Source: Vulcanisaeta distributa JCM 11216 (lineage in GTDB: Archaea; Thermoproteota; Thermoprotei; Thermoproteales; Thermocladiaceae). Taken from it: 64,000 bases of DNA. The notes under the pieces are model-generated. The model was not told the origin of the DNA. It saw only the letters and a list, made by a program, of their open reading frames with translations, and ran no database searches. This document shows, in pieces, positions 49,131-59,492 of this stretch. Positions within the stretch are counted from its first letter, which is position 1. Each line of letters starts with the position of its first letter. Made by a program: the position numbers and the translations under genes. Location of the stretch: the NCBI RefSeq assembly GCF_001315985.1, contig NZ_BBBI01000001.1:62001-126000 (forward strand). The letters run 5' to 3'.

Positions 49131-51225
49131 GTGCTAGCTAATAAGTATGGTCTACAACTTACTATAATAATAGCAGTGGCTGTTGCACTATCTCTGGTGT
49201 TACTTGGCCTATTTATATATGATATATACCAGGAGGGCCTTCTGGCTTCCTCAGTACCGCAGTGCCAAACCCTACCTGCCTATCAATTAAATACCAGAAC
49301 CCCTATTAAGCACGTGATCATAATATTCCTTGAGAACCATAGTTTCGATAATATCTTTGGCGTATACCCAAACAACGGTACCTTGGTCAATTCATTAGTT
49401 AGCCAATTAACAGTTCCCAATAACCTACTCACGATGAGTAAGATACCTAATTACCTACGGCCTGCGCCCATGGGTATATACTACACAAGGGATCCTAATG
49501 AGGGGGGGTACATACCGTACCATGCCGATTGGGACTATGGGAAAATGGATGGTTGGGTATGGGGGCTCAGGCCCGCAATCACTTTATTACTACACGGTTG
49601 ATCAGGTGGCGCCTCTTTGGGACTTAGCTGAGGAGTATGGGCTTGCCGATAATTACTTCACGCCATACCTATCAGAAAGCGCGCCAAACCACCTCTTCCT
49701 ATACGCAGCCTATGCGCCGGTCATTGATGATTACGGTCCACCGCCCTATATACCGGTTCAGGAGAGCGTATTCGCGGAGTTGTGCCAATACCATGTGAGT
49801 TGGGGGGGCTACTACGTAGATCCCAGGGAGTCTCCGAGTTTCCTTGACATTAAGTACTTCTACGGCATTAGTAAGTACTCATCGCACATACAGACGTGGA
49901 GTGACTTCATAAGTGAGGTCATGAATGGCTCATTACCGGCGGTCTCCTGGGTTATGCCAGACCCATCAACGGACATGGGGGGGCCTCCAGGCAATATACT
50001 GTATGGTGAGGCTTGGCTTCTTTACATAATAAATACGGTTGAGGAAAGCCCAATATGGAACTCGACAGTAATCTTCATAACATGGGATGAGTTCGGTGGT
50101 TACTACGACCATGTACCACCACCGATAATAAATGGCAAACCACTGGGTGTTAGGGTTCCCTTGATAGTAATCTCGCCCTATGCCAAGGAGGATTATGTGT
50201 CGCATACCCTGCTAACCCACGCATCGCTTATAGCCTTCATTGATTACAATTGGGGGGGATTACCCGCTCTGAACAAGTACGTGTTGGAGAGCAACATACC
50301 CCTTGACTTCTTCTACTTCAACATGAGCAGGGAGCCAATAATATTTAGTCAGGAGTTCCCATTAATAGGCAATGTGTATTTATTACCTAACGTATCCAAT
50401 TACGAGGACTTATCGACCCTATACCCATTAACACCACAGATACCACTCGATGAACTCCCATATCCAAGGTATGGTTATAGCAACATAACGTTGGCCGAAC
50501 TAGGATCCACTGTTTATGTGAGTGAGGATTTTGCGTATGTACCTGTAATCTACACGCCACTGTTCCTATGGTTAATCATAGCACTAACCATAGACCTGGC
50601 ATCAGCATCACTATTACCCATAGACAAGGGAAGGCTTAATGCGTTACCCGTTAAGGTGCTTGGTATTGTTAATGGTTCAGTAATCACCGCATCAGTAACT
50701 GGCTTAATAACCCTGACAACAGGCTTCCTTAATTACCTGGGCAATACCGGTGAGGCACCACCACTGCTACTGGGGGGGTACCTCATTGGCCTGGTTCTCT
50801 TTCCGATGATTGGCATGGCACTTACACGCATCAGGTGGTGCATACATTATTGTTCTTCTTTCAATCATTGTTCCAGTACTTCTTTACCTACTGATCTATG
50901 TTCAAGCCATTCAGTCCTTCCTAATGAGTGATGAACCATTGTTGATTTACGGCCTATCATCCACGGCGCCCGCCATGTTAATTACACTATTGTTTCTTAG
51001 GAATTACATGAGTAGTGTAGGTGGGTCAAGGGCTTTGTTTATGCGCTTTCGCTGGGGCTGCTTTCATACTTATTAATACTAGTAATTGCCCTTGTATACA
51101 TAAGGCTGTACCAACCTGGATTATCAACACTGTTACTACCAACGGAACTACTGGGTCTCTCGTTGACTATTGCTTGGTTTGTAACGTTAACGAGAAGCCC
51201 TAGTCGGGGGGGTGATTCTTCGTGA
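49131..51225 (+). CDS. Membrane-anchored phosphoesterase (phospholipase C / acid phosphatase family)
   Basis: N-terminal signal anchor (IIIAVAVALSLVLLGLFIY, residues 11-30), then a PF04185-type catalytic domain: HVIIIFLENHSFDNIFG with the conserved ENHSFDN near residue 70, SAPNHLFLY, WVMPDP, ITWDEFGGYYDHV and the RVPLIVISPYAK strand. After about residue 470 a second region has several hydrophobic segments to the C-terminus (SLGLLSYLLILVIALVYI, LLGLSLTIAWFVTLT), an unusual membrane tail. Pieces 49131-49601 and 49498-50931 plus a tail in other frames; about 698 residues. The stop overlaps the next GTG. It may release phosphate or glycerol phosphate from lipids outside the cell, fitting the glycerol operon that follows. 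Confidence 0.8.
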
Positions 51226-52636
51226 GTTATGACATCGCCATAATAGGCTCTGGCGTTATTGGTTTGTTTATTGCCTATGAACTTGCGCATTATAGGGTTA
51301 GGGTCCTCGTTATTGATAGGGAGGTTGAACCAGGCTTTGGTGTTTCAAAGGGTCATGCTGGTGTTATCCACGTAGTCCAGCCACCATTTAACTCACTAAG
51401 GAGTAAACTGGCCGTTGAGGGTAATAGGATGTATGATGACATTGCCGAGAGACTTCACGTCAGGATTAGAAGGTTAAGCGCATTATTAGTGGCTAGGAAC
51501 TTAGGTCACCTAATTGCGCTACCCGCCGTGTGGTTAATCCTTAATCGCGTGTATGGCAAACACGGCTTTAGGGTTAGGATAATTGGGCCGCGGGAATTAC
51601 ATAGACGTGAGCCTAATGTTAATGGCCTGGGTGCAGTGGAGGTTGAGGGCTACGGAGTAATAAACTCCTTCGAATTAGTATCGCAGTTATACAACTTCTG
51701 TAAATTAAATGGTGTTGACTTCGCCCTAGGCACAGAGGTTAGGGGTGCCAAGGTGTTGGATGATGAGGTTGTCATACTCACAAACAGGGGGGGTGAGTAC
51801 AGGGCCAAGTACGTAGTTAATGCAGCGGGTCTTTACTCGGCGGATGTTGCTAGGTTGTTTGGTGATGAGTATAGGCTTGAGTTTGGTAAGGGGGGGTTAT
51901 GCTTGTTTTCTGGGGGGGCGAACAGACAAGGAACATAATTGCACCGCTGCAATTAATACCTAACCCAAAGACCAAGGGCGGTGCGGTAATACCCACCGTA
52001 TTTGGCACGACAATATGGGGGGGACCAAGCCTGTCAATGGGCGAGAGGGGGGGTGATAGGTCAGTTAATGAGGAGGACATCGATGTCTTAATTAAGAAGT
52101 TCGGTAGCTTGTTGAGGAGTGAGGGTTTCACGCCGATAAAGGCCTATGCGGGAGTTAGGCCTATACCCGAGGGCGATGACTTCATAATAACATATAGCAA
52201 ATTGAGCAGGCACGTAATTCACCTGGTGGGTATTGAATCGCCTGGATTAACGTCGGCGCCGGCAATAGCCAGGAGGGTCGTGGAGATGCTTAGGGAGGCA
52301 GGGGGGGCCGTACTCATGCCTAAGGATGAGGTTAAGGGGGGGTTAACCCCATGGTAATGACCAGGGATATAGTGGAGGGGGGGGAGGACCCATTAATGAT
52401 GAGCAGGGCGTCGTCGTCTGTCCCTGCATGGGGGGGGTTACCAGGGCGGATATTCGTGAAGCTATTAGGCGTGGTGCAAGGACACTGGACGGCGTGGCCT
52501 TCAGGACTGGGCTTGGCATGGGTATCTGCCAGGGCATGTGCCTCGCAAGGCCATCAAGGTTATTTCTGAGGAGCTTGGTATTGATCCGAGGGAGTTGACC
52601 AAGTCAGGTGGTGATTCATGGTTGGTTACACGGTAA
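51222..52636 (+). CDS. GlpA-like FAD-dependent glycerol-3-phosphate dehydrogenase
   Basis: FAD enzyme of the glycerol-3-phosphate / 2-hydroxyglutarate oxidase group. FAD motif IIGSGVIGLFIAYELA at the N-terminus; VSKGHAGVIH; GLYSADVARL; and AYAGVRPIPEGDDF. The C-terminal part (about 52400-52530, frame restored) reads CPCMGVTRADIREAIRRGA ... GICQGMC, the four-Cys Fer2_BFD [2Fe-2S] domain found in GlpA of GlpABC. Broken at the G7 runs near 51900-51920, at 52330 and around 52380-52440; joined about 471 residues. It overlaps the next gene by 19 bases. Confidence 0.83.
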
Positions 52637-53566
52637 TTGGCGCAGGGCTGGCCGGGCTCTCGTTGGCGACGGAGCTGCGTAGACTTGGTGTTGAGGTTGA
52701 GGTCATCGAGTATAGAGATTACGTGGGCGGTATCCATGCCATGGTTCCCGAGGTTAGGGGGGGTATAATTAATGGCATGATTAGTGAGGTTGGTGTTCGA
52801 TTAGAGCAACGGCCATTAGGGCCGGCGGTGCAATATACGTGGTTTGGAGGGGGGGGTGGGTATAGGAAACTCGGTAATAATGTATTAGTGGCTACAGGAT
52901 TTAGGGTTATGACAATGCCCGAGCTGGGCATCTATGGGGGGGAGAGCCCGCGGGTATTTACCCACATCATGCAGTACTGGACATGCTGTACTACGACTTA
53001 CTACCTGGTAAAAACGTGGTAATTTATGGGGATAACCAATATGCACTATCATTGGCTAGGGAATTAATGAGGCGTGGTGTTACTGCCAGGGTCGTATCGC
53101 CGAGGAAACCAGGTGTTGAGGCTTACTCAGGTCCTGAGGTCATAATTGGCAGGGTTAAGTACGTTAGGGGGGGTATGGGCAGGGTTGAGAAAATCCTAGT
53201 GGATAATGAATGGATTGCCGCGGATACCCTGGTAATATCCATGTTTAAGCCATTCAACCCGTTCCCTGAGTTTAAGGCTGTTGGGCAGGCGGCCATTGAA
53301 ACCTATGACCCAAGTATCGTTATTGAGAGCGGTAGGATAATGGCCAGGGAATTAGTAAGTAAATCCAATGACTTCATAGTAATAGATAGTGAATTATCCA
53401 TTTACCCAGGTAATAAAGTCAGTAGGGATACACGTAGGGTGATAATCCCCCCCTGCAGGGATGTAGGGTCATGGTAAATGATAGGGAGTACGTGATTAAC
53501 GGTGATGCCGCCGTTATTGAATTACCAGATACTGATAAGGTTAGTATTAGGAGGGTGGTTTCATGA
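52618..53566 (+). CDS. FAD/NAD(P)-binding oxidoreductase, GlpA partner
   Basis: Pyridine-nucleotide-disulfide-type fold without an active-site CxxxxC: first dinucleotide loop VIGAGLAGLSLATELRRLG, VLVATGFR, TMPELGIYG, then a second loop VVIYGDNQYALSLARELMRRG in the piece 52983-53477. The last part to 53566 (VMVNDREYVINGDAAVIELP) reads on in another frame past the C7 run 53448-53454. About 316 residues. It resembles the small FAD subunits paired with GlpA-like or hydrogen-cyanide-synthase-like enzymes, so it probably forms a complex with the preceding protein (inference). Confidence 0.72.
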
Positions 53567-54992
53567 GTCTTGGGGTTATTGATGTAGGGACTACGAACGT
53601 TAAGCTAATAATATATGACGAGGAACTTAACCAGAGGTATTTGGAAACAATAAATGTGCCGATGCTATTCCCCCCCGGCAGTTACTACGTTGAGCAGGAC
53701 GCAAATGCGCTTAGGTCTGCCTTCGATCGTTTAATAGGCACGGCCAAAGAAAAGGGCGTTAAGTACCTGGCATCTCAACCTATAGGGCATCAATAATTAC
53801 ATGGGATAGGTCAGGCAACCCCCTCACTAACATAATCACGTGGCTCGATAGAAGGGGGGGTCTTGAGATCATTAATAAATTTCCATACTCAATAATGAGA
53901 CGTTTACCACTGCTGGGCAGTATCCTAATACCCACATCGCCCGTCGCCCAAATACTATGGTTGTTAAGGAATAGGCAGGACCTGGCTCAACGTGTAAGGA
54001 GGGGGGGTGAGGCTTTCATTGGTACGTTAAGTTCATACCTGGCATACCTCGTTAGTAATAGGTACATTAACGATGCAAGTAATGAGGCGTTAACGGGTCT
54101 TTGGCATCCGGGTAGTTTAAGGAGGATTGACCTGGTTTATGAGTTGTTGGGCATACCCAGAGAGGTGGGGGGGGCCTGAGGTTATTGATAATATTCATGA
54201 GCTTGGTGGGGGGGTCGATGGAATGAGGGTTGGGGGGGTTTTAATAGCGGACCAGCAGGCGGCGATGGTTGGTGAGGGTTGCTTAAGTGTTGGTTGTGGT
54301 AAGGTTACGAATGGCACGGGCTCCTTCGTAGACGCTGTTGTTGACGAATTTAAACTCGTTGGTGGTGGCTTACTACCACTCCTCATACTTAAGTATGGTG
54401 GTAATGTGTTTTATGGAGTCGAGGGTTTCCTGCCCGCGACTGGTTCAGTAATTGATTGGTTAGTTAGGCTTGGGCTATTATCTTCACCGCAGGAGTTGGA
54501 TGGCTTGGCCCAGGTCAATACCCAGGGTATAGTGGTTATACCAGCACTGGCTGGTGTTAATGTGCCGCCTAGGCCATGTGCAAGGGGGGGCTTGATTGAT
54601 GGCTTAACACTAAGCACTACTAGGGAGGCCTTTGTGAGGGCCGTCGTTGAAGGCATTGTTCAATTGATAGGCTGATCTTCGATAAGATTAAGATCTATTC
54701 GAGGGCCAGTGTTGTTAGGGTTGATGGAGGCCTGTCAAGGAGCACCCTATTCCTTAGGTTATTGGCTACGGCGTTGGGTACCATCGTTGAGAGACAGAGG
54801 GATGTGGAGGCTACGGCTAGGGGGGGTGTTGCGGCGTTATTGAAGGTATTTAAGGGTGATTGGTCATTAAATGATGTTATTAAGGGTGTTCATGTTAACG
54901 TGGAGTTACGAGTTGAACCTGGCGAGGAGAGACTATCGTTAAATAGGGATATTGTTAAGAGGATTATTGAGGGGATGAGATGCAGGGCGTAA
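53563..54992 (+). CDS. glpK: Glycerol kinase (FGGY family)
   Basis: ATP-dependent phosphorylation of glycerol. N-terminal ATP-site motif GVIDVGTTNVKLIIYDEE, a TWLDRRG stretch, GKVTNGTGSFVD, and the late STxxFRL-like RLLATALGTI. Broken into at least five pieces (53563-53796, 53895-54179, 54127-54675, 54762-54992, and links between), with most breaks at G7/C7 runs such as 53670 and 54168-54177. Joined length about 477 residues. Overlaps its neighbours on both sides by 4 and 13 bases. Specificity for glycerol rather than another polyol rests on the operon context. Confidence 0.78.
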
Positions 54993-56385
54993 TTGTGGAA
55001 TTGATCAACGCCTTGGGTCACAATAAGGTAATAACAGGTGACGAGGTATTAAGGAGGTATTCCAGGGATTTCTGGCCGTTATTAATAATGCGTGAGCAAG
55101 TGCTTAATGAGGAATTGCCAAAGCCTCTTGCGGTTATTGTACCTGAGAGCGTAAATGATATATCACTGGCCCTAAGGGTAATTAATGAGGGCAGTGATGT
55201 AGTGCCTGTGGTTATTTATGGCGGTGGTTCAAGCGTCACTGGCGCCTCATACGGCGCTGGGTCAATAATCATCGACATGTCCAAGTTGAATAGGGTCATA
55301 GACATTAATACCTATGACTCATTAGTGACCGTCGAGGCCGGCGCCAGGTTGAGAGATGTTGAGACCAGGCTAAATGAGGTGGGGGGGTATAGCCTTAGGC
55401 ATATTCCGCAATCATTCAATTACGCAACAATAGGAGGCTTGATAGCGACAATGAGCTCAGGCCAGTACAGTACGTTGTACGGCAATATTGAGGACATGGT
55501 AATAAACCTTGAGGTTGTCCTACCCAATGGTGAAATAACCTGGTTGAGGAGTAACAACGTTCCGCGCGCGTCCACAGGCCCATCACTTAAGTACCTATTC
55601 ATTGGTTCGGAGGGAATGCTCGGCATCATCACAAAGGCCGTGCTTAGAATCGTACCATTACCGACACACACCATTTATGGCGCATATAGGTTTAACACCC
55701 TTGAGCAGGGTGTTGAGGCCCTCAGGGAATTAATGGTGAAAAGGGTCGTTCCGGCAGTTGCTAGGCTTTATGATGAGCAGGAGGCATCGATTAGGTTTGG
55801 TGTTAATAAGCCATTACTAATAATTAGTTTTGAGGGCTACTATGACGACTTAGTTCAAGCGCTGTGGAGGAGGGCTGATGATGTTATTAGGGGGGGTCAC
55901 GGTGGTGAGTACGCGGGGGGAGTAAGTACTTCGAGGATTGGTTAAGGACTAGGTTCAACGTCGAGGAGGAGATAGAGGCTGTTAAGAAGTATGGGCTTTG
56001 GTTCGACACAATAGAGGTCTCAACAACCTGGTCAAGGATTAATCAATTATATAGGGACTTTAGGGATTCCCTGTTAAGGGTTAGTGGCGTTGTGGGTGTA
56101 ATGGCTCACATATCGCATTTATACATAAACGGCGCATGCATATACTTCACAGTACTATTTAAGCCCGACGAAAATACCTACTGGGAGATATGGGATAGGG
56201 CCATGGAGGCTACATTAAGGAATGGTGGATCCATAAGCCATCACCACGGCATTGGCATTGTGCGTTCAAGATGGTTAAGGCACGAGCTCGGTAATGCGCT
56301 TGATGTTTTAAGATCAATAAAGGCAGCACTGGATAGTAAGGGGGGGGTATTGAACGTAAGGAAAGGCATGTTTTTCCCTAACTAA
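54980..56385 (+). CDS. FAD-linked oxidase (GlcD / alkyl-DHAP synthase-like)
   Basis: PCMH-type flavoprotein: PLAVIVPESVNDIS, VVPVVIYGGGSSVTGAS (FAD pyrophosphate loop), the PQSFNYATIGGLIATMSSGQYSTLYGN segment, FIGSEGMLGIITKAVLRI, and a C-terminal SHHHGIGIVRSRW that is typical of alkyldihydroxyacetonephosphate-synthase-type and D-lactate/glycolate oxidase-type proteins. Pieces 54980-55945 and 56092-56385 with a linking frame (FEDWLRTRFNVEEE); about 469 residues. Last gene of the glycerol operon; probably an electron-passing oxidase of a C3 compound, exact substrate open. Confidence 0.83.
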
Positions 56386-56445
56386 ATCATATTAGTCTCA
56401 ATAGTGAGATTTAAATCGATCTAGTAAATTAAATAATAACTTAAT

Positions 56446-56682
56446 GTGGAAAGGGTTAAGGTTATTAGGAATTTTCAGGTTACGATACCCGCGGGCATTA
56501 GGGAGAGACTTGGTATTAAGGTTGGCGATGTGTTGATAGTTTATGTTGAGGATGATAAGATAGTATTTAGGAAGTTATCAGATGATAGAAGGAGGCTTAC
56601 GTTTGGTAGGAAGTTGACGCTTGAGGATATTGAGGCTGGCATTGAAAGGGGGGGCGCATTAGATTGTGGAGGCGATAATTGA
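56446..56682 (+). CDS. AbrB/VapB-type antitoxin
   Basis: 78 residues, GTG start. N-terminal AbrB fold VKVIRNFQVTIPAGIRERLGI, KVGDVLIVYVEDDKIVF, then an acidic C-terminal tail that usually wraps a PIN toxin. A GATTTAAATC box at 56408-56417 may be the TATA box. The following ORF begins inside its 3' end and looks like the start of a PIN toxin, so this is probably the antitoxin of a decayed or misread VapBC pair. Confidence 0.75.
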   Translation: MERVKVIRNFQVTIPAGIRERLGIKVGDVLIVYVEDDKIVFRKLSDDRRRLTFGRKLTLEDIEAGIERGGALDCGGDN

Positions 56683-56770
56683 TACTAACAATGTTATATT
56701 TTTCGATTTATTCACTGATTCTGAATTCTATAATGAGGATTCAGGTCTGAGGTATTGCCTCATCACTTAA
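56666..56770 (+). pseudogene. PIN-domain toxin remnant (VapC-like)
   Basis: A 34-codon ORF starting VEAIIDTNNVIFFDLF, which fits the first strand and the catalytic Asp of PIN nucleases. It stops at 56770, and the downstream 35 bases before the next gene (minus strand, ending 56805) leave no room for a full toxin, so truncation looks real and not only a sequencing error. Confidence 0.5.
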
Positions 56771-56804
56771 ATGAGCTTTTTATTTATCATTTTAGTGCCG
56801 TTTC

Positions 56805-57149
56805 TTAAACATCAATCTCGAGAAATCCATCCTGGGTAACTCTGACCTTGTAGGTTGGTAATGGTGCTTTTACATCAGCATACTCACACTTCACATCAGG
56901 CCTTACCTGTGGTTTCTCTATCATCTCGCCAGTCCTAACGTCGTACTTGGCCTGGTGTGCTGGGCATGTGGCTACGTAACCATTGACATCCGTCAGCAAG
57001 GCACACCCCCCCATGTGGGCGCATATGGCGAGCATCCCGTAGTAATTATCGCCGTACTTAACCACGAGTATTGGCTTATTATCGACCCAGGTAATCACGG
57101 AATTCCTCTTCTCAAAAACCTTGACCAGTATGGAAACCCTCCTCCACAT
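56805..57149 (-). CDS. Rieske-type [2Fe-2S] ferredoxin
   Basis: 114 residues, intact. Cluster ligands are visible as CAHMGGC and CPAHQAKYD (C-x-H ... C-x2-H); the first box normally reads CxHxGC, and the extra Gly comes from the C7 run 57006-57012. Short soluble Rieske proteins carry electrons to oxygenases or dehydrogenases; no partner is adjacent. No signal peptide or membrane segment. Confidence 0.85.
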   Translation of the reverse strand: MWRRVSILVKVFEKRNSVITWVDNKPILVVKYGDNYYGMLAICAHMGGCALLTDVNGYVATCPAHQAKYDVRTGEMIEKPQVRPDVKCEYADVKAPLPTYKVRVTQDGFLEIDV

Positions 57150-57225
57150 AACAAGGTCCAGGGCATAGTCACCTGTTAATTAAGTTTATTGCACAGGCAC
57201 GAGCTAAAATAACTAATGGGAAGCC

Positions 57226-57636
57226 CTACATGAGTATTACTGATACGCCTAATCTCCTGGCAACGCTAGCCTGCTCTCTATCGCTCGTTAGAAGGGTCCC
57301 CCTCTTCAATGCCTGGGCTATGTATAGGGAGTCATACACAGTAATGCCGTTACGTAACGAGATCATAAAGGCATCAGACATGTATTGTTCCTCAGGTTCC
57401 AGTACTATAACGCCGGTATCAACTAATTCAATCACTGCATTAAGCAATTCCCGGGCAATATAATCGGAAATTACTTGTCTCTTAACGTACTTCCATAATG
57501 CATTGGCTACCTCCTTAATTATGAGGCCAACTGAATAAATCGGTTTATTAACACGTATAAATTCATAAATATCCCTCCACCCCCCCACTTCCTTCAACAC
57601 GTACTTAGCCAGGGTCGACGCATCAATGACTATCAC
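57226..57636 (-). CDS. vapC: PIN-domain toxin (VapC)
   Basis: 136 residues, intact. Acidic residues of the PIN active site: D in VIDASTLAKYV near residue 5, E in IIKEVANAL, D in ITVYDSLYIAQAL near residue 99, and D in LLTSDRE. RNase toxin that usually cleaves tRNA or other RNA. It overlaps its antitoxin gene by 14 bases. Confidence 0.85.
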   Translation of the reverse strand: MIVIDASTLAKYVLKEVGGWRDIYEFIRVNKPIYSVGLIIKEVANALWKYVKRQVISDYIARELLNAVIELVDTGVIVLEPEEQYMSDAFMISLRNGITVYDSLYIAQALKRGTLLTSDREQASVARRLGVSVILM

Positions 57637-57859
57637 GATCCTCCCTCACGAGGGACATGATAGAACCAGTAGGCAACTCAGGAAGTTTCTCGATAATACT
57701 ATTTAGCCTATTCAATGCCTCCTCCTGCCTAATTTCGGTGATTCGCCTAATTATGAAGTTCCTAATTTCCTCACTCCAATTAATTATTCCGGAATACTTG
57801 TCCATAATTTCTTTCAATTCCTTTGGCACCCTTACCGTAATTACAACACTACCGCACAT
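57623..57859 (-). CDS. vapB: VapB-type antitoxin, ribbon-helix-helix
   Basis: About 78 residues from ATG 57859 (MCGSVVITVRVPKELKEIM); an upstream in-frame ATG at 57898 is unlikely because the TATA box lies between. The ribbon-helix-helix N-terminus and charged C-terminal helix (LNRLNSIIEKLPEL) fit an antitoxin. It probably represses its own operon. Confidence 0.8.
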   Translation of the reverse strand: MCGSVVITVRVPKELKEIMDKYSGIINWSEEIRNFIIRRITEIRQEEALNRLNSIIEKLPELPTGSIMSLVREDRDSH

Positions 57860-57882
57860 CAGTAATACAATAATGTAATACA

Positions 57883-57890
57883 GATTTAAA
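57883..57890 (-). promoter_or_regulatory. TATA box of the vapBC pair
   Basis: Read on the minus strand, TTTAAATC is centred 27 bases before ATG 57859, deciding that start. Confidence 0.5.
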
Positions 57891-57902
57891 CCCTTCACTT
57901 TA

Positions 57903-58259
57903 TTACTTCATCAACATTCTAGCTGGGCGTAACTCCCTCCTGAATGGGTCCAAGACAAGCCCGAATATCTCAAGCGTGACTGCACCAAGTAGGTTCTCAT
58001 CCTCCGTCTCACCAAGCACAACAGGCGTGTGCCTCTCACCATAACCCCCCCTCAATTCGATTATAACCTCCGAAACCCATCGTTTAACTACGGTACCGTC
58101 AGCAAGGACAAACTCCATCTCCTGCATAGGCCTAAGCCCAAGGTATTCCCAAACATCTCTTCTTAAGACCGTGTATATGGCCCCTGAATCGACAAGTAGC
58201 TTAACTGGTACGGACTTGTCCCCATGCTTAACCACGGCATCAACATAGACCAGGCCCAT
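57903..58259 (-). CDS. Retropepsin-like aspartic protease (clan AA)
   Basis: 118 residues, intact. The catalytic-type motif LLVDSGAIYTVL (D-S-G) near residue 23 begins a single pepsin-type lobe, with FVLADGTVVKRWV and NLLGAVTLEIFGLVLD as flap and second-half strands. Such small proteins are thought to act as dimers. No membrane segment. Substrate unknown. It lies between vapB and mqnC on the same strand, 29 bases after mqnC. Confidence 0.78.
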   Translation of the reverse strand: MGLVYVDAVVKHGDKSVPVKLLVDSGAIYTVLRRDVWEYLGLRPMQEMEFVLADGTVVKRWVSEVIIELRGGYGERHTPVVLGETEDENLLGAVTLEIFGLVLDPFRRELRPARMLMK

Positions 58260-58287
58260 AATGCATCAATAATGTCTATCATAACGC

Positions 58288-59380
58288 TTAGTTATATATT
58301 TTGATAATCCTGTACCAATTATCCCTCTCGGCAGGTATTAAACCTAAACCCCCCCTAATTAAGTTTATGACCGCATCCCCTGTTAATACGGGCATCTTAA
58401 GCCCCCCCGTGGCCGGTATAACCCTCTCCTCATAAAGTGTACCGCCAAAGTCATTGGCGCCAAACTTAAGGGCCAGTTGCGCAACCTCAAGCCCATTCGT
58501 TAACCAACTTGACTGTATATTGGGCAGTTCGTTCTTAAACACGAGCCGGGCCACGGCAATGACCCTCAGGAGGGTGGCTGATGTCAGTGGGTACGGGACC
58601 TCCCTGGTCAACTCACTATTGCCTGGCTCAAAGTTCCAGGCTGTGAATGATAGGAATCCGTGTGTCCTCCTCTGAAGCTCAATTATCCTATACAAGTGCT
58701 CCGCCCAGTCGCTCACCGACTCCACGTGGCCGTACATCATGGTCGCATTACTCATTATACCATCCTGTGCGCCGTCTCCATTATGCCTAGCCAGGTCTCA
58801 GTATCAATCTTGTGAGGCGCAATGACTTTCCTCACACTATTAACTAGTATCTCACCGCCACCACCAGCCAACGTGTCCATACCGGCGTCCCTAAGCTATC
58901 CAGAACCTCCGAATAGCTCATCCTATGCTTCCTAGCCAGGTAATCGATCTCTATTGGGCTTAACCCATGGATTGCGACGTGAGGTAACCTAGCCTTTAAT
59001 GCCTTGAATAACTCCTCGTAATACTCAATGCCTAGCTCTGGGTTTATACCTCCCTGCACCAGGACCTGCCTAATACCAAACTCCCTGTCAATGGCGACAA
59101 CCCTCCGCACAGCCTCCTCAACACTCAATGTATAGGCCTCGGGGTGCCCAGGCGGTCTGTAGAAGGCGCAGAACCTGCAGGCTATTACGCATACATTCGT
59201 GTAATTAAGTATCATGTTTGGTATGAAGGTAACCACGTTACCGAAGTACCTCCTAGTTAGGTACTCGGCGGCGGACCCAAGCTCCCATAGGTCGGCCCTA
59301 AATAATTCCTCAATATCACGTGGGCCCAGTTTCCCCTCATAAATGGCCTTCTCAACAATGGGACTCCAATTATTACCCAC
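58288..59380 (-). CDS. mqnC: Cyclic dehypoxanthinylfutalosine synthase (radical SAM)
   Basis: Radical SAM enzyme of the futalosine route to menaquinone. The cluster motif is CVIACRFCAFYR (C-x3-C-x2-C) near residue 68, followed by GHPEAY; QVLVQGGINPELGIEYY; and the C-terminal GFLSFTAWNFEPGNSEL that separates MqnC from MqnE. GTG start at 59380 fits a TATA box at 59401-59410. Pieces 58844-59380 and 58288-58755, with a short stretch in another frame around AGMDTLAGGGGEIL; about 364 residues. Divergent from mqnE. Confidence 0.88.
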
Positions 59381-59400
59381 GTCATTACGCGTTTATGGCA

Positions 59401-59410
59401 TTATTTAAGT
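59401..59410 (-). promoter_or_regulatory. TATA box of mqnC
   Basis: On the minus strand CTTAAATAAT is centred 25 bases before GTG 59380. The mqnC and mqnE promoters share a 112-base divergent gap. Confidence 0.55.
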
Positions 59411-59458
59411 TATTACGTTATGTTTTTAATAATGAAGTAAATAGAATCAAAAGACCAA

Positions 59459-59468
59459 TACTTAAAAG
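59459..59468 (+). promoter_or_regulatory. TATA box of mqnE operon
   Basis: TACTTAAAAG is centred 29 bases before ATG 59493. Confidence 0.5.
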
Positions 59469-59492
59469 GAATTCAAATACCAACGCGGTGTC

